Assembly: GCF_029846175.1 (NCBI RefSeq)
Contig: NZ_JARWAC010000021.1
Span: 234,041 to 298,040, forward strand
Source: Sphaerisporangium sp. TRM90804
GTDB taxonomy: Bacteria > Actinomycetota > Actinomycetes > Streptosporangiales > Streptosporangiaceae
Reading direction: 5' to 3'
Length of the DNA: 64,000 nucleotides
Shown: positions 61,950-64,000 of the stretch, in pieces
How positions within the stretch are numbered: the stretch's first letter is position 1
Layout: every line of letters starts with the position of its first letter
Made by a program: the position numbers and the translations under genes
The notes under the pieces: model-generated
What the model saw: the letters and a program-made list of their open reading frames with translations, nothing else
What the model was told of the DNA's origin: nothing
Databases searched by the model: none

Positions 61950-62772
61950 GCCTGCCGGCGGTCAACCGACACGCCTGGCACAGAAGTCCGGCAGGACAAG
62001 CCACTTCGGCCGCCGCGGTGGGTGAGCCGGGTGGGCTCTCCGGCGCGTAGCGCGGCGTCCACCTGGGCCTCGGCCTCGCGTTGGCGGCCCCTTCCGACCG
62101 GTGGCGCGCCTGTGGAGATGATCGTACGCAGGCTCGGGATGTGGTGCGCCGGCTACCGCTTCCCGACGGTGTAGGTCAGATGTGTCACCCGGGATGACGC
62201 AAACCAGAAACACTACGCTCACCTGCCCGCCAAGATCATGAACGACTCACGGTGACGCAGCAGAACCCCTTGCCACCACCGAATCTGCGACAGAGCCGTC
62301 AACTGGACACCCCCGATCGCACCCGCTGGTCGGTGCGGAGGCCGCCTACTTCGGGGGAGGGGGTGGTGCCTGGTGAGGTGGGCGGGATCACTGATTGGGG
62401 GGTGTGTCTTGCTTTATTTCGGAGGGCGGCCGAAAGTTTCATTCGATGTTTGTGCACTCCATCGTAGGCCGTGAGGCTTAACCAGGGGTGATGTTGTTTT
62501 GTTAGAGGCTGGCACTTCGCAATCTTTCGGGGAGCGCTGACATCTCGTCAGGGTGGGACGAACACTGGCGCCATCGACAGGGCCCACGCACTGTCGTGCC
62601 AGGTCACTCGCCCTGCGGCCTGGTCCTTCTGGCGTCGGCTGTGTGGCGAGCGGGCAATCTCGCCGTGTCGTGCGCGGCCGACGCGTGGTTGCCGTCGTCC
62701 CTGGCCGCCGACGGCTCCGCCGGGTCCACGCCGCCTGACCCACGCCAGCCCTCATGAGGAGGAAGCGCGCAC
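61950..62772. other. 823-bp gap before xylanase gene; mostly non-coding
   Basis: No convincing gene is present. Small open frames here (for example 62252-62467 and 62553-62738 on the plus strand) lack motifs and good ribosome sites. From 62395 to 62510 the DNA is AT-richer and includes the GAAAGTTTC element at 62432; the xylanase promoter probably lies here. Nothing recognisable as an insertion sequence or integrase was seen; the left part may be decayed coding sequence. Confidence 0.4.
62432..62440. promoter_or_regulatory. GAAAGTTTC palindrome, possible xylanase operator
   Basis: The nine-base palindrome GAAA-G-TTTC lies 333 bp before the xylanase ATG, within an AT-rich promoter-like segment. 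As I recall, LacI-type regulators of xylan use in Streptomyces bind GAAA[C/G]TTTC-type sites. The distance is long, and a chance occurrence cannot be excluded. Confidence 0.35.
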
Positions 62773-63765
62773 ATGAACGACGTCCCCGCCCGCCCGAAGA
62801 GCCCCAGACGCATCAGGGTGCTTCTCGGCCGTGCCTTCGCCGTGGCGCTGGCCGCGGTGCTGACGATGGTGCCCGGCATCGCCAACGCGGCCATCACCAC
62901 CAACCAGACCGGCACGAACAACGGCTACTTCTACTCGTTCTGGACCGATAGCAACGGCACGGTCTCGATGGAACTCGGATCCGGCGGCAACTACAGCACC
63001 TCATGGCGTAACACCGGAAACTTCGTCGCCGGCAAGGGGTGGGCCACCGGCTCACGCAGGACCGTGAGCTACTCGGGGAGCTTCAACCCGTCGGGCAACG
63101 CCTATCTGACCCTCTACGGATGGACGAGAAACCCGCTCGTGGAGTACTACATCGTCGACAACTGGGGCACCTACCGGCCCACGGGGACGTACAAGGGCAC
63201 CGTCACCAGCGACGGCGGCACGTACGACATCTACCAGACGACGCGCTACAACGCCCCCTCCATCGACGGCACCCAGACCTTCAACCAGTACTGGAGCGTC
63301 CGGCAGTCGAAGAAGACCGGCGGGACCATCACGTCGGGCAACCACTTCGACGCGTGGGCGCGCAACGGAATGAGCCTGGGCAGCCACTACTACATGATCA
63401 TGGCCACGGAGGGATACCAGAGCAGCGGCAACTCCAACATCACGGTCGGCGACTCCGGTGGCGGCGGTGGCGGCGGCGGTGGCGGTGGCGGCGGCGGTGG
63501 CGGCTGCACCGCGACGCTGTCCGCCGGTCAGTCGTGGAGCGACCGGTACAACCTCAACGTCGCGGTCAGCGGCTCCAGCAACTGGACCGTCACGATGAAC
63601 GTCCCGTCGCCCGCGAAGGTCCTGTCCACCTGGAACATCAGCGCCAGCTACCCCAGCGCCCAGGTGTTGACGGCCAGGCCCAACGGCAGCGGCAACAACT
63701 TCGGCGTCACCATCCAGACCAACGGCAACACGACCTGGCCGTCGGTCTCCTGCAGCGCCGGCTGA
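62773..63765 (+). CDS. GH11 endo-1,4-beta-xylanase with CBM2 module
   Basis: 330-aa secreted enzyme cutting internal xylan bonds. The signal peptide runs to about residue 39 (IANA-A). The GH11 jelly-roll (40-225) has catalytic nucleophile E124 in [14 protein letters not shown] and acid/base E213 in [12 protein letters not shown] tract of 16 consecutive glycines (63457-63504) links it to an 85-aa C-terminal CBM2-type domain with a Cys pair (CTATL...SVSC) and exposed Trp residues. GAGGAGG lies ten bases before the ATG. No other cellulolytic gene is in the window. Confidence 0.93.
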   Translation: MNDVPARPKSPRRIRVLLGRAFAVALAAVLTMVPGIANAAITTNQTGTNNGYFYSFWTDSNGTVSMELGSGGNYSTSWRNTGNFVAGKGWATGSRRTVSYSGSFNPSGNAYLTLYGWTRNPLVEYYIVDNWGTYRPTGTYKGTVTSDGGTYDIYQTTRYNAPSIDGTQTFNQYWSVRQSKKTGGTITSGNHFDAWARNGMSLGSHYYMIMATEGYQSSGNSNITVGDSGGGGGGGGGGGGGGGGCTATLSAGQSWSDRYNLNVAVSGSSNWTVTMNVPSPAKVLSTWNISASYPSAQVLTARPNGSGNNFGVTIQTNGNTTWPSVSCSAG

Positions 63766-63797
63766 CGTCCCACCCCGCGGAACACCGCACCTGTGGC

Positions 63798-63922
<125 letters not shown>

Positions 63923-64000
63923 CTGGAGCGTGCCCCTGTGCCGGGGCCGTGTCCCGTCGGGCGGGTGTGGCGTGCCGATTCGTCTGGTCCTTTCCGGCGT

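Noticed and set aside
62252..62467. 71-aa gene upstream of the xylanase
   Set aside because: No ribosome site, no recognisable domain, and the frame crosses the AT-rich promoter-like part.

Overview
This is high-GC DNA from an actinomycete. The evidence is a strong GC bias at third codon positions, GTG and TTG starts, ATGA/GTGA overlaps, Sec signal peptides and actinobacterial family architectures. A Streptosporangiales-type genus is my best guess, at low confidence. No phage, insertion sequence, CRISPR array or replication origin is visible.

Left block (1-18,976): an exopolysaccharide locus. It holds dTDP-L-rhamnose genes (rmlB, cut by the left edge, and rmlD), a Wzz-like chain-length protein, two glycosyltransferases, a Wzx-type flippase, a PAPS-type sulfotransferase, an APH-fold kinase-like protein and a Wzy-type polymerase. 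Four exported proteins lie among or after these genes: a propeller protein with an FPTTG-type tail, two paralogous repeat-propeller proteins (548 and 1402 aa, the larger with two LamG and two PKD modules) and a right-handed beta-helix protein.

Sugar block (19,084-33,601): rmlC and rmlA, plus a TylCIII/TcaB9-type C-methyltransferase, two DesVI-type N-methyltransferases, a DegT/DnrJ aminotransferase, an NDP-hexose 2,3-dehydratase, a nucleotide-sugar 6-dehydrogenase with an ArnA/UXS-type decarboxylase-like SDR, a DesVII/EryCIII-type glycosyltransferase, an Old Yellow Enzyme and an acyl-CoA-dehydrogenase-fold flavoprotein resembling amino-sugar N-oxygenases. Together these look like a pathway to a C-methylated, N-modified deoxyaminosugar, possibly with a pentose branch. 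No aglycone synthase is in the window. This is the most interesting region. Strong hairpins separate its convergent units and a perfect 16-bp inverted repeat sits in its central divergent promoter.

Energy block (33,706-51,358): korBA (2-oxoacid:ferredoxin oxidoreductase), a lipoprotein polysaccharide deacetylase, then a partial complex I operon nuoABCH-IJKLMN without nuoD, E, F or G. It is interrupted by an antisense proline-rich helix-hairpin-helix gene and followed by an HtpX-type protease. NuoI, NuoK and NuoM carry long low-complexity extensions. A plausible reading is ferredoxin from KorAB feeding a proton-pumping ferredoxin:quinone module.

Right block (51,455-64,000): a secreted propeller-like protein, three different minisatellite arrays, a ribbon-helix-helix/PIN-like toxin-antitoxin pair, an ABM-truncated haemoglobin fusion, a VOC protein, YajQ, tRNA-Tyr, an OmpR-type two-component system with a GerMN lipoprotein, a frameshifted STAS gene, small membrane proteins, a CNNM/CBS transporter-like protein and a GH11-CBM2 xylanase. 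Two long G runs at the extreme right may be sequence artefacts.
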